Source: Paenibacillus melissococcoides | Lineage (GTDB): Bacteria > Bacillota > Bacilli > Paenibacillales > Paenibacillaceae | DNA: 64,000 nucleotides | Direction: 5' to 3' | NCBI GenBank assembly: GCA_944800085.1 | Contig: CALYLO010000003.1 | Coordinates: forward strand, 310,001 to 374,000 | In this document: positions 1-8,696 of the stretch, piece after piece | Numbering within the stretch: the stretch's first letter is position 1 | How the letters are laid out: each line of letters begins with the position of its first letter | Notes under the pieces: model-generated | Databases searched by the model: none | What the model was told of the DNA's origin: nothing | What the model saw: only the letters and a program-made list of their open reading frames with translations | Position numbers and translations under genes: made by a program

Positions 1-92
1 GACATGCCGTATGCTGCCGCATCGCTCTGCCCCTGACCGTTCAGGCCAGGCAGGGCGGCGGCCTCAACATTACAGAGAGGAGGCTGAGCCGA

Positions 93-974
93 ATGCGCGC
101 GCACGCAGGGGCAAGCAAGCGGATATTTATTGCGGCGGGGCTGGCGCCGTCGCTTCTCATTTACGCCTTGTTCGTCATTGTGCCGATATTCTGGTCCGCT
201 TACTACGGATTCTTTGATTGGAAAGGAATCGGCGAGATGCGTTTCACTGGCTTCGCCAACTTCATCGAAGTGCTGCGGGATCCGGTGTTCTGGCTCTCGT
301 TTCGCAACAACATGATTATTGTAGGAGCTTCCGTCTTCGGCCAGGTCCCAATCGCATTGCTGCTCGCCCTGCTGCTGAAGCGGGGAACCTGGTTCCAGCG
401 CTTCGTCCGCTCGGCGGTATTCATGCCAATGGTGCTGTCCTCGGTCGTCATCGGGATCATTTGGACGAATATCTATCACCCGCAGACCGGACTGGTGAAT
501 GCGGCGCTCGATGCGATAGGGTTATCCGATTGGAAAAGGGCATGGCTGTCGGAACCGGACATCGCCATCTGGATGATCGCCATTCCCGTCATTTGGAACT
601 ATATCGGACCGTATCTCATCATGTTCCTTGCCGCTCTGCACAGCATCCCGTCCGAGCTGGACGATGCGGCCGAACTAGACGGAGCGCGGGGAATGCGCAA
701 GCTGGCATCCCTGACGCTGCCCATGATCTGGGACACGCTCAAGGTGGCGATCGTGCTGTGCATCTCCGGCAGCCTGAAGGCGTTCGACCTGATCTATGTC
801 ATGACGAACGGAGGTCCGGCTCATGCCACGGAGCTGCTCGCATCGTACATGTATAACAGCACCTTTACCGTCTACCGCTTCGGATACGGCAGCGCGGTTT
901 CTACCCTCATCGTCATCATCAGCCTGCTGCTCGTCGCGGGTTCACAGCGGCTGATGCGCCGGGAAGCGCATTAG
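93..974 (+). CDS. Sugar ABC transporter permease, MalF/UgpA type
   Basis: Membrane subunit of a carbohydrate ABC importer; with the next gene it would form the channel for a sugar delivered by a lipoprotein. The 293-residue product has about six hydrophobic segments, the first at residues 8-33, and the cytoplasmic loop signature ELDDAAELDGARG near residue 190 that docks on the ATPase. The ATG at 93 follows GAGAGGAGG at a good distance. The partner permease starts 33 bases downstream. No ATPase gene is nearby, as is usual for Firmicute systems that share an MsmX-type ATPase. The binding protein presumably lies left of the window edge; bases 1-92 show no gene end I can identify. The substrate cannot be told from sequence. 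Confidence 0.93.
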   Translation: MRAHAGASKRIFIAAGLAPSLLIYALFVIVPIFWSAYYGFFDWKGIGEMRFTGFANFIEVLRDPVFWLSFRNNMIIVGASVFGQVPIALLLALLLKRGTWFQRFVRSAVFMPMVLSSVVIGIIWTNIYHPQTGLVNAALDAIGLSDWKRAWLSEPDIAIWMIAIPVIWNYIGPYLIMFLAALHSIPSELDDAAELDGARGMRKLASLTLPMIWDTLKVAIVLCISGSLKAFDLIYVMTNGGPAHATELLASYMYNSTFTVYRFGYGSAVSTLIVIISLLLVAGSQRLMRREAH

Positions 975-1007
975 CATCCGGGCAAAGGACAGGAAGGAGG
1001 AATCGAT

Positions 1008-1892
1008 ATGGCATCATTGATAACCGCATCTGCAAGAGGAGACACGGTCCGCGCCGCTGGCTCGCGCGAAGGGTCGCGGGCGCTCAGGCTCCTCGTGAAT
1101 GCCGGCTTGGCCATCTATGCGCTCGTCACGCTGTATCCGCTCATCTGGCTCTATCTCAGCGCCTTCAAGACCAACGAGGAGTTTTTCGCCCATCCCTTCG
1201 GACTGCCGACCACATGGCAGTGGGACAATTTCGTTAGGGCATGGGAAGTGTCGGGGATGGGGCGCTCCATGTGGAACTCGTTGTTCGTCACGACGATATC
1301 ATTAGCGGCCACCTTGCTCCTCGGAGCGCTGGCGGCTTACATATTGGCCCGGTTCCGGTTCAAGGGGCGCAGCCTGCTGCAGGGCTTGTTCGTGCTCGGC
1401 ATGCTGATACCGGTTCACAGCACGCTTGTTCCGCTCTTCATCATGATGAACAAGCTGGGCATTCTGAACACCCATGCGGCGCTCATATTCCCTTATACGG
1501 CGTTTGAACTGCCGATTGCCATTTTCATCGTGGCTGCCTATCTGGCCAATATGCCCAAAGAAATGGAAGAAGCGGCGCATGTGGACGGCTGCGGGTACAT
1601 GGGGATTTTCGCCCGGATCATGCTCCCCGTCTCGCTCCCGGCGCTCTCCACCGTCGCGATACTCGGCTTTCTTCGCTTCTGGAACGACTTCGCGTTCGCG
1701 CTCGTCTTTATCAACAGCCCAGGGCTGAAGACGCTGCCGCTCAGCCTGTCCGTCTTCGCCACAGGCTACTCGACGGACTACAAACTGACGATGGCCGCCC
1801 TCGGCATGGCCGCGCTGCCGACGATCGCAATCTACATTCTATTCCAGGAGCAGGTCATGAAAGGGATGGCCGCAGGCGCCGTCAAAGGGTAA
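1008..1892 (+). CDS. Sugar ABC transporter permease, MalG/UgpE type
   Basis: Second membrane subunit of the same carbohydrate importer. The 294 residues carry a first hydrophobic helix at about residues 30-50, five more after it, and the EAA-loop signature EMEEAAHVDGCGYMGI near residue 190. The C-terminus QEQVMKGMAAGAVKG is typical of the MalG/YcjP branch. The ATG at 1008 follows AGGAAGGAGG. The gene closes the operon: downstream there is only the repeat-rich region to 3484. It may feed the catabolic cluster that begins at 4945, but LacI and the repeats separate them, so that link is inference. Confidence 0.93.
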   Translation: MASLITASARGDTVRAAGSREGSRALRLLVNAGLAIYALVTLYPLIWLYLSAFKTNEEFFAHPFGLPTTWQWDNFVRAWEVSGMGRSMWNSLFVTTISLAATLLLGALAAYILARFRFKGRSLLQGLFVLGMLIPVHSTLVPLFIMMNKLGILNTHAALIFPYTAFELPIAIFIVAAYLANMPKEMEEAAHVDGCGYMGIFARIMLPVSLPALSTVAILGFLRFWNDFAFALVFINSPGLKTLPLSLSVFATGYSTDYKLTMAALGMAALPTIAIYILFQEQVMKGMAAGAVKG

Positions 1893-2099
1893 CCGGATAG
1901 AAAACGAGAGGACGAGACATCCGGGAACGAACCACTAACCGCGGGATAGCCTCAAGAAACGGACGAACTGAAGCGTTCGGAGGCCGATGATTGCTTCAGC
2001 AAGGCCTTCGCCACAGAAGCACAACAGGAAAGAAAGCCGGCACCGAGAAAAGCAACTCCTTTGAGCGCGGTTGCCGGCTAAAATCATTGATGTGAACTT

Positions 2100-2830
2100 T
2101 CGTCTCCCCAACTTATGAACAACTATTGCCGTAGCGCAAGCGCAGGAAAGCGAGAAATCCGTACTGCCACGCACATGAGATATATCCTCTCCCACGCACA
2201 TGAGAAACTTCCTCTTCAACGCCTTATGAGCAATATCCCCTTCGAGCAGGAACGGAGGCGAATCCGCGTCTTTTCTTACTTAATTAACGATATCCCCGTA
2301 ACACAGGAACCCGAAATAAAATCTGTAGCTATCACGCATATGAGAAACATCCTCAACCACGCCTATGAGCACTATCCCTTTTGAGCAGGAACGGAGGCGA
2401 ATCCGCATCTTTTCTTCCTTATGAACAATATCCCCGTAGCACAGAAACCCGAGATAAATCTATCTCTCCCACGCCTATGAGTAATATCCCCTTCGAGCAG
2501 GAACGGAGGAGTCGAATCCGTGTCATTTCTTCCTTAGGAACAATACCCCCGTAGCACAGAAACCCGAGATAAATCTATCTCTCCCACGCCTATGAGTAAT
2601 ATCCCCTTCGAGCAGGAACGGAGGAGTCGAATCCGTGTCATTTCTTCCTTAGGAACAATATCCCCGTAGCACAGAAACCCGAGGTAAATCCGTCTCTCCC
2701 ACGCCTATGAGCAATATCCCCTTCGAGCAGGTAGCGTGTGAATCCTCGTCATCTTGCTTATGAGCGTTATCCCCGTCGCGTAGGACGGAGATATATCCTC
2801 CTTGCCGTCCTTGTTAGCAATAACTACGAG
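2100..2830 (+). repeat. Degenerate tandem repeats, about 115-bp dimer unit, plus-strand orientation
   Basis: Two alternating sub-units of about 55-60 bp recur. Both begin with a TATGAGCAATATCCCC-like core. One continues with GTAGCACAGAAACCCGAG, the other with TTCGAGCAGGAACGGAGG. The most similar dimers lie at about 2470-2700, and the left part is more degenerate. The same core (TTATGAGCAATCTCCCC followed by CAGGA) builds the 51-52 bp array at 50819-51590. There are no unique spacers and no cas genes, so this is not CRISPR. The rest of 1893-3484 holds nothing convincing as a gene. Confidence 0.8.
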
Positions 2831-2939
2831 ACGCGGGAAACTGAAGTAATGTTGTAAAGTGGAATTAGGCATGAAGAAAGTCTTATATTATGATGAATTG
2901 TAATTGAGAAAATATTGAAGAGGTAGACAAATATAACTC

Positions 2940-3180
2940 GCAGAGAGTCCACGCTACTTTCCTGACTAGATGGGAAAGTAAGCATAAGACGAATCGGTGC
3001 ACCAGTCTGAACGGGAGACTCAGCATAAGGCAAGTCGAAGTACCTGACCCGATGGAGACTAAACATAAGGCAAGTCGAAGTACCTGACGGGATGGGAGAT
3101 TGAACATAAGGCGACAGGAGGGTATCTGACCGGCAAGGGGGTTCTGTACATACGAAAAAAGCACTGAAAGGTGTGCCAAT
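2940..3180 (-). repeat. Short tandem repeats in opposite orientation, about 41-bp unit
   Basis: On the minus strand about four copies of a unit begin CTTATGTTCAATCTCCCATC and continue GTCAGGTACTTCGACTTGC. The core CTTATG..CAATCTCCC..GTCAGG is that of the plus-strand arrays here and at 51 kb. This cluster therefore faces the one at 2100-2830 across about 110 bp. I see no gene in 3181-3484. Confidence 0.7.
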
Positions 3181-3484
3181 GTAACGATAGGGACGCATCA
3201 TGGAAGAGTATGCACGGCTGTTAGTCGGATAGTGAAAGATGCAGCGTATATTCGCGGTAGTTTAGCGGCAATGACTGACCATGGGGCCTATGACCATGTG
3301 AATGTGCCTCCTTTAAAATGCAGAAAAGGAAGGGACGTAGGCCGTCCCTTCCCGGCATATAACGTTTATAACGGGAGACATGTGCAAATAACGGTTCAAG
3401 GGCGGCGCTGGGTTTGTTGGGGAACGGGTGAGTGATGTTCTGTCCTTCGCCCTATGTGTTGGTGCACCGCATTTGTGACAAAGC

Positions 3485-4489
3485 TTATATTCTCCCCACG
3501 GACTGCCGCATCAATATGTCGCAAGGGAGCACGATCTGGCGCGGCTGTTCTTCCCGGTTTTTAATCCGGTCGAGCAGCAGCTGCATGCCTTGCTCCCCGA
3601 ATTCGTAAGCCGGCTGGGAGGCGACGGAGAAGAACTGGTTTGCTTCCTCCACCCATCCGAAGTCGTCGAAGCAGGCAATCGACAGATCTTCCGGCACGCG
3701 CAGGCCCAGGCTGCGGACCGATTTGAGCACGGAAAGGGCCAGCATATTATTGGCCGCGAAGATGGCTGTCGGACGTGTTTCCGGAGCGAGCTCCATCCAG
3801 TGTGCGACGGACAAGTCCTGCACGCGCGAATAGCTCGTCTGCATGACCAGCGATTCGTCGAATTCGATGCCGGCTTCCTGCAAGGCCTCGATATAGCCGG
3901 ATTGCCGCTCGCGGGCGGTCGATACGTCCTGGGCGCCGTTCACGAGGGCGATGCGGCGGTGTCCGTAGCGGATCATTTCCGCCACCATCCGCTTCGCCCC
4001 GTCGCGGCTGTCGCCGAGCACGGCGTCGCAGTTGATGCCGGGTACCTCGCGGTCCAGCAGAACAAAGGGCACATTTTGGCGCTGCAGCCACTCCAGATGC
4101 TCCTTGGACTGATCCCCGCTCGGCGCGAACAGCACGCCATCCACGCGCATCGACAGAATCATTTCCACGTAATCCTTTTCCTTCGAGAAGCTCTCGTCAC
4201 TATTTCCGAACATGAGACGATAGCCATGCCGCATGGCGGCATCCTCGGCGCCCCGCGCCATCGTCGTGAAGAACGGGTTCGTAATATCCGTAATAAGAAG
4301 CGACACGATTTTGCTCTCTTGCGTGACAAGGCAGCGGGCGACCGAGTTCGGGATGTACCGCATTTCCTCCATCACCTGCTTGACCTTGACGCGGGTCTTT
4401 TCGCTCACTCTCCCGGTATTGTTGATGACTCGGGATACGGTCATCGCCGAGACATTAGCTTTCTTCGCAATATCATAAATGGTAGCCAT
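3485..4489 (-). CDS. LacI-family transcriptional regulator
   Basis: Sugar-responsive DNA-binding repressor (334 residues, usual length for the family). Residues 2-24 form the helix-turn-helix with hinge (ATIYDIAKKANVSAMTVSRV), followed by a periplasmic-binding-like effector domain from about residue 60. It is read away from the catabolic cluster that starts at 4945. A near-perfect LacI-type palindrome sits at 4884-4897, just downstream of the cluster promoter, so it probably represses uxaA onward and is released by a pathway sugar or aldonate. Its own -10-like TATAAT is on the minus strand at 4781-4776. The rest of the 455-bp divergent gap shows nothing else clear. Confidence 0.93.
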   Translation of the reverse strand: MATIYDIAKKANVSAMTVSRVINNTGRVSEKTRVKVKQVMEEMRYIPNSVARCLVTQESKIVSLLITDITNPFFTTMARGAEDAAMRHGYRLMFGNSDESFSKEKDYVEMILSMRVDGVLFAPSGDQSKEHLEWLQRQNVPFVLLDREVPGINCDAVLGDSRDGAKRMVAEMIRYGHRRIALVNGAQDVSTARERQSGYIEALQEAGIEFDESLVMQTSYSRVQDLSVAHWMELAPETRPTAIFAANNMLALSVLKSVRSLGLRVPEDLSIACFDDFGWVEEANQFFSVASQPAYEFGEQGMQLLLDRIKNREEQPRQIVLPCDILMRQSVGRI

Positions 4490-4851
4490 TGGCGTAATCT
4501 CCTACTATGATTTAATGGGCACTTACGGCACGCGCTGCAGTCGGCGTTGATCGAACGAAGCGCTGCGGGAAGGCGGCATCCGGGGCTGAAGCCGGGACAG
4601 CGGAGCTATCCGCAAGCCGGGCGCCTGCTGCGGCGGGAACCAACGGCGCAGCGAGGCGGAAGAGGCATGTCCTTTTTCCAATTAAGTTAAGAGGCGGCTC
4701 ACGAAGTCCGCTTTTGGTTATGAAGCGAAATAGGAACGGGCCCGTTGTCGAGTCTTCTGCCCCTTACGAATCCTAATTATACCATTTTCGCCATAAGTTA
4801 AAAATAGATTATTCCGAATTATACCGATTATATTTTATGCTATAGAGAACA

Positions 4852-4881
4852 TTGACATCAAGAGGGACCGCATGCTATTGT
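4852..4881 (+). promoter_or_regulatory. Predicted promoter of the deoxyhexose cluster
   Basis: TTGACA at 4852-4857, an 18-bp spacer, and TATTGT at 4876-4881. It is the only good sigma-A-like pair upstream of 4945, and the operator palindrome begins three bases after its -10 box. Confidence 0.6.
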
Positions 4882-4883
4882 TG

Positions 4884-4897
4884 TGTTAACGATAACA
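4884..4897. promoter_or_regulatory. LacI-family operator
   Basis: TGTTAACGATAACA: 12 of 14 positions are symmetric around a central CG, the hallmark of LacI-family operators. It covers the expected transcription start of the cluster, a position that blocks initiation. The divergent LacI gene at 3485-4489 is the natural candidate to bind it. Confidence 0.75.
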
Positions 4898-4944
4898 TTT
4901 CCAGTTAAAGTCATCTTATCGGGATAAATCAGGAGGGATCAGGC

Positions 4945-5268
4945 ATGGGCGAGAAGGTAATGCAAAAAGGTGTAAGCGTTATCGTCATGGATGAACGCGA
5001 TCATGTGGCGACGGCGCTGCGGGAATTGCAACCGGGAGAAGCGGTCACTTGCGAGGTTGCGGGAGCGACTCGTGCAATTGCGGTGAATCAGGCGGTTCCC
5101 TTCGGACATAAGGTGGCCATCGTACCGATTGCTGAAGGCGATCATGTGCGCAAATACGGAGAAGTGATCGGCCGGGCGACCTGCGGCATTCCCGTCGGCA
5201 GCCATGTGCATGTGCACAATATCGAAGGCATTCGCGGACGGGGCGATCAGGCGGCATCGGCCAATTGA
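4945..5268 (+). CDS. UxaA-type dehydratase, N-terminal (SAF domain) subunit
   Basis: 107-residue protein equal to the N-terminal SAF domain of altronate/galactarate dehydratases (UxaA/GarD family). The motif HKVAIVPIAEGD and the end GIPVGSHVHVHNIEG are typical; this part forms the active-site lid of an Fe-dependent sugar-acid dehydratase. In UxaA proper it is fused to the catalytic domain; here that domain is the next gene. A strong AGGAGGGATC precedes the ATG. In the Campylobacter jejuni fucose locus an equivalent split pair is assigned to the fuconate dehydration step, which fits the neighbours here. Confidence 0.88.
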   Translation: MGEKVMQKGVSVIVMDERDHVATALRELQPGEAVTCEVAGATRAIAVNQAVPFGHKVAIVPIAEGDHVRKYGEVIGRATCGIPVGSHVHVHNIEGIRGRGDQAASAN

Positions 5269-5318
5269 GCGGGTGTCATTCTGACAGCTTGTCAACTTAG
5301 GGAAGGGGAATCGGATCA

Positions 5319-6482
5319 ATGAGCATGACATTCCAAGGCTATCGGCGCCCGAATGGCGAGGTAGGCATTCGCAATCATCTGCTAATCATTCCAACGGTCA
5401 TTTGCGCAAATCAGGTATGCAACCGCATTCAGCAGCTTGTTCCGAACACGGTCGCCATCCCGCATCAGCATGGCTGCAGCCAGATCGGCGCCGACAAGGA
5501 GCGCACGTTCGACGTGTTGGCCGGCACGGGGAAAAATCAGAACGTCGGCGGAGTAATCATCGTCAGCCTTGGCTGCGAGGTTGTGGATCCGGTGGAGCTC
5601 GGCGATGAGATTCGCAAGACCGGGAAGCCGGTCGAGGTGTTCGACATCCAGAGCGTCGGCGGCTCTGTCAAGGCGATCCAGCACGGCGTCGAACTGGCCG
5701 GCAAGATGCGGGCTCTGCTTGATGCGATGGAGAAGGTGGAGATCCCGCTGTCCGAGTTGAAGGTGGGCGTCAAATGCGGCGGCTCGGATGCGACGAGCGG
5801 CCTCGCTTCCAACCCGGCGCTCGGCGTGGCGGCGGATGCGCTTATCGGGGAAGGCGGGACGATTGTCATCGGCGAGACGACGGAGATCATCGGAGCCGAG
5901 CATGTGCTGGCCGGACGGTGCCGGACGCCGGAGATTGCGGACAATCTGTACCGCATCGTCGATCGCTTCGAGAAGGAGGTCGAGCGGATGGGGGCGGATA
6001 TGCGCGGCGGCAACCCGAGCCCGGGCAATATCGCGGGCGGCCTCAGCACGATCGAGGAGAAATCGCTCGGCTGCATCAGCAAATGCGGCACCGCCCCGAT
6101 CGAAGGCATTATCGAGTATGCGGAGCAGGTGCCGCGCGGCGGGCTTTATTTTATGGATTCTCCCGGTAACGATATCGAATGCGTGTCCGGCATGGCCGCG
6201 GGCGGCGTGCATCTTGTCTGCTTCACGACGGGGCGCGGCACGCCGACCGGGTCGGCCGTTATTCCGGTTATCAAGATTACCGGCAACCGCCTGTGCGCGG
6301 AGCGGATGGCCGACAATATGGACGTCGATGTCAGCGGCCTGCTTGAAGGGGAGTACTCGCTGCAGGAAGCGGGCAAGCGCATCTGGGACGAGATTCGGGC
6401 GGTCAGCAGCGGCAAGCTGATGACAGCCGAAGTGCTTGGCCATGCGGAGTTCAGCATCAACCGCATCGGTCCGAGCCTGTAA
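5319..6482 (+). CDS. UxaA-type dehydratase, C-terminal catalytic subunit
   Basis: 387-residue catalytic part of the UxaA/GarD family of sugar-acid dehydratases. Typical blocks are FQGYRRPNGEVGIRN at the start, GCSQIGAD, VGVKCGGSDATSGLASNP (about residues 150-166), and near the end FTTGRGTPTGSAVIPVIKITGN. The conserved cysteines, for instance in KCGGSD and SKCGTAP, suit iron binding. The gene starts 50 bases after the N-terminal subunit with GGAAGGGG upstream; ATG 5325 is an alternative start. Known members dehydrate altronate or galactarate to 2-keto-3-deoxy acids. From context I infer L-fuconate or L-rhamnonate as the substrate. Confidence 0.9.
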   Translation: MSMTFQGYRRPNGEVGIRNHLLIIPTVICANQVCNRIQQLVPNTVAIPHQHGCSQIGADKERTFDVLAGTGKNQNVGGVIIVSLGCEVVDPVELGDEIRKTGKPVEVFDIQSVGGSVKAIQHGVELAGKMRALLDAMEKVEIPLSELKVGVKCGGSDATSGLASNPALGVAADALIGEGGTIVIGETTEIIGAEHVLAGRCRTPEIADNLYRIVDRFEKEVERMGADMRGGNPSPGNIAGGLSTIEEKSLGCISKCGTAPIEGIIEYAEQVPRGGLYFMDSPGNDIECVSGMAAGGVHLVCFTTGRGTPTGSAVIPVIKITGNRLCAERMADNMDVDVSGLLEGEYSLQEAGKRIWDEIRAVSSGKLMTAEVLGHAEFSINRIGPSL

Positions 6483-6579
6483 GGAACGACAGCAACCGGC
6501 CGGCAAGCTGAACGGCTGCGGGCCGCCTAACGGACGGGAACTTATTTTACATTGGGAAAAAGAGAAAGGACGTGCCAAC

Positions 6580-7374
6580 ATGGGTCGTTTAACAGGACGA
6601 ATCGCACTGGTGACAGGAGGCAGCCGCGGCATCGGCGAAGCTATCGTCATCCGCCTGGCGGAAGAAGGAGCGGATATCGCGATCAACTATATGTCGGAGG
6701 CTTCTTATGACAAGGCGGTTAAGGTGCAGCAGCTGGTGGAGCAGCTTGGGCGCAAAGCGATTGTCGTGCAGGCGGATGTCGGCAGCAAGGAGGAAGTGAA
6801 CCGCATGTTCGACGAAGTCGAGGCGAAGCTGGGCCATGTCGACGTGCTGGTCAACAATGCGGGCATCGCTCCGTTCGAGCCGTTCATGCAGGTGACGGAA
6901 GAGACATGGGATCGCACTTATAATACGAACGTGAAATCCATCTTTATGTGCTCGCAGCGGGCTGCGAAGCATATGATCGAGAACCGCTTCGGCAAAATCG
7001 TCAACGTGCTGTCGACGGCCAGTCTGATGGTGACCAGTCCGGTCATTCCGCACTACCAGTCGTCCAAGGCGGCTGCGCATATGCTGACGAAGGGGATGGC
7101 AATCGAGCTCGGCAAATTCAATATCAACGTAAATGCGGTCGGCCCGAGCACGGTCGATACCGATATGTGCACGGAATTCCTGGCTGCGCCGGGCATGCGG
7201 GAGAAGGAAGAGCAGGCCAACCCGATGAAGCGGCTCGGCACCGCGCGCCAGATTGGCGATGCGGTCGTCTTCCTCGCATCCGAGGAAGCGATGCAGGTCA
7301 ACGGGCATTTGCTGATGGTGGACGGCGGCCTGACGGTGAAGGCAGCGCAGCCGGACGATCATATGGAACGGTAG
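6580..7374 (+). CDS. SDR-family dehydrogenase (likely sugar 1-dehydrogenase)
   Basis: 264-residue short-chain dehydrogenase. The cofactor motif TGGSRGIG is at about residues 13-20, NNAG follows, and the catalytic tetrad includes YQSSK. The stretch NAGIAPFEPFMQ and the end VNGHLLMVDGGLTV resemble L-rhamnose/L-fucose 1-dehydrogenases, which oxidise the free sugar to its lactone with NAD(P)+. The ATG at 6580 follows AGAAAGGA; in-frame upstream starts lie inside the end of the previous gene and lack a ribosome site. It is the first of two SDRs in the cluster. I assign it to the first oxidation and the second SDR to the keto-acid step, but the reverse is possible. Confidence 0.88.
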   Translation: MGRLTGRIALVTGGSRGIGEAIVIRLAEEGADIAINYMSEASYDKAVKVQQLVEQLGRKAIVVQADVGSKEEVNRMFDEVEAKLGHVDVLVNNAGIAPFEPFMQVTEETWDRTYNTNVKSIFMCSQRAAKHMIENRFGKIVNVLSTASLMVTSPVIPHYQSSKAAAHMLTKGMAIELGKFNINVNAVGPSTVDTDMCTEFLAAPGMREKEEQANPMKRLGTARQIGDAVVFLASEEAMQVNGHLLMVDGGLTVKAAQPDDHMER

Positions 7375-8055
7375 GTGAGGCGGATGCTGAACATTACCCG
7401 GATGGTGGATCTCTCGCAGGAGCTATACCATTTGTGCCCGGTGCTGCCGGATTTTGAGCCGCCCAAAATGGATTATATCTGCGTCGGGCCGCGCGACGGC
7501 TGGAAGCTGGAGCAGGTGACGATGAACCTGCATACCGGCACGCATATGGATGCGCCGGCCCATTTGGGCGAGTATAGCAAGACCTTGGATCAATTCCCGG
7601 TAGATGCATTTCAAGGGCGGATGGTCTTCATCCCGCTTCAGGATCGGGGCAAGGGTTACCCGATTGGACGATCGGATCTGGAGCCGTACGCCGCACAGTT
7701 GAACAGCGATGCGATCGTGCTGCTATATACCGGCTGGGGCGAGAAGCGGGGCTGGACCAGGGAATGGATCTATGAATCTCCGTATCTGTCCAATGAGGGC
7801 GCCCGTTACTTGGCCGAGTGCGGCGTGAAGGCGGTCGGCATCGATCATTTCAGCATCGGCGGCACGGGCAAAGAGAACGAAGAGACGCACCGTATCGTGC
7901 TCGGCGCGGATATGTGGGTTGCCGAAGGGCTGCAGCTCGACGATCCCGCGCTGCGGGAGGGCGACTGGCATGTGATGGCGATGCCGCTCAAAATACGGGA
8001 TTCGAGCGGAGCGCCTGCCCGGATCGTCGCGATCCAGTGGGAGGCTCGCTCATGA
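7375..8055 (+). CDS. Cyclase-family (kynurenine formamidase-like) hydrolase
   Basis: 226-residue member of the metal-dependent cyclase/KynB-like family. The signature HTGTHMDAPAH (about residues 53-63) supplies metal ligands, and VGIDHFSIGG follows. Family members hydrolyse amides or esters. No amidohydrolase or SMP30-type lactonase is seen in this cluster, so this enzyme may open the aldonolactone; that is inference. The start is ambiguous: GTG 7375 directly follows the SDR stop, and ATG 7384 sits three bases after GGTGAGG. The end overlaps the next gene by ATGA. Confidence 0.82.
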   Translation: MRRMLNITRMVDLSQELYHLCPVLPDFEPPKMDYICVGPRDGWKLEQVTMNLHTGTHMDAPAHLGEYSKTLDQFPVDAFQGRMVFIPLQDRGKGYPIGRSDLEPYAAQLNSDAIVLLYTGWGEKRGWTREWIYESPYLSNEGARYLAECGVKAVGIDHFSIGGTGKENEETHRIVLGADMWVAEGLQLDDPALREGDWHVMAMPLKIRDSSGAPARIVAIQWEARS

Positions 8056-8276
8056 GTCTCGTCACGTGGGAGTATCGAATCGAGCATGATGCGGCCGCCT
8101 TGAACGAGCTGGGCCAATCCGGCTGGGAGCTGGTTGCGGTGACGGTAGTCGACGGCATCGAGCAGATGTACCTTAAGCGGCCCGGCCCGACGTTCCGGGA
8201 GCTCATTACGCTGGACCAACGCGAAGAAGTGGCTCGGATGGCGGAAGCCCACAGCCGGGAGGGGGAAGAGGCATGA
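8052..8276 (+). CDS. DUF4177-like small protein
   Basis: 74-residue protein overlapping both neighbours by ATGA, so it is translationally coupled to the cyclase and to the mutarotase. WEYRIEHDAAALNELGQSGWELVAV is the core of DUF4177-type proteins, which begin with a strand, carry LNxLGxxGWELV and end with a strand plus a charged helix. No catalytic residues are evident. Its position inside the pathway suggests a small accessory or regulatory subunit, but I cannot assign a function. Confidence 0.75.
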   Translation: MSLVTWEYRIEHDAAALNELGQSGWELVAVTVVDGIEQMYLKRPGPTFRELITLDQREEVARMAEAHSREGEEA

Positions 8277-8659
8277 AAAAAGGCGGAGTGCTTCACCCCC
8301 AACTGAACCGCATCCTGGCCGAGACGGGTCATACCGATATGCTGACGATCTGCGATCGGGGATTCCCGGTGCCGCTCGGGGTGGAGCGGGTCGATCTGGC
8401 ATTGACCGATGATCTCCCGGGCGTCACGGACGCGCTGCGGGCCATTGCCGGCGAATTCGTGATCGATTGCCTTATCATTACCGAGGAAATGCAAGCCTTC
8501 AGTCCGGAGCGGGTCGCCCTGCTGAAGGAATTGATGCCGGATGTGCGATGGAAGGTGCTGCCGCATGTCCGGTTCAAGCAGCTGTGCAGGGAGTCGAGAG
8601 CGGTCATCCGGACGGGGGACACGACCCCGTATGCGAATCTGATTATCGTATCCGGATGA
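8273..8659 (+). CDS. RbsD/FucU-family sugar mutarotase
   Basis: 128-residue pyranase/mutarotase that interconverts ring forms and anomers of free sugars such as ribose or fucose. Diagnostic features are MKKGGVLHPQLNRILAETGHTD, where the His of ETGHTD is catalytic, ICDRGFPVP, and the C-terminal TGDTTPYANLIIVSG. It overlaps the preceding small gene by ATGA. A mutarotase next to an SDR sugar dehydrogenase is the pattern of non-phosphorylating fucose clusters. Whether this one prefers L-fucose over ribose cannot be decided by eye. Confidence 0.88.
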   Translation: MKKGGVLHPQLNRILAETGHTDMLTICDRGFPVPLGVERVDLALTDDLPGVTDALRAIAGEFVIDCLIITEEMQAFSPERVALLKELMPDVRWKVLPHVRFKQLCRESRAVIRTGDTTPYANLIIVSG

Positions 8660-8671
8660 TTGGCGTGACGA

Positions 8672-8696
8672 AGAGGCCGATTTTGCGCCGGCCTCT
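8672..8696. terminator. Hairpin after the mutarotase gene
   Basis: AGAGGCCG and CGGCCTCT form a perfect 8-bp stem with a 9-base loop. No T-run follows, so it may be a weak terminator or a transcript-stability hairpin inside the cluster. The rest of the gap to 8863 shows only the ribosome site of the next SDR. Confidence 0.5.

Noticed and set aside
1..92. End of the binding-protein gene at the left edge
   Set aside because: Expected from operon logic, but none of the three frames gives a recognisable C-terminus, so it is not annotated.
3232..3435. Possible 67-residue protein
   Set aside because: No ribosome site, no similarity to a family I know, and it lies next to degenerate repeats.
3590..4510. 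306-codon plus-strand frame over the LacI gene
   Set aside because: Antisense to a certain gene with a normal helix-turn-helix and length.
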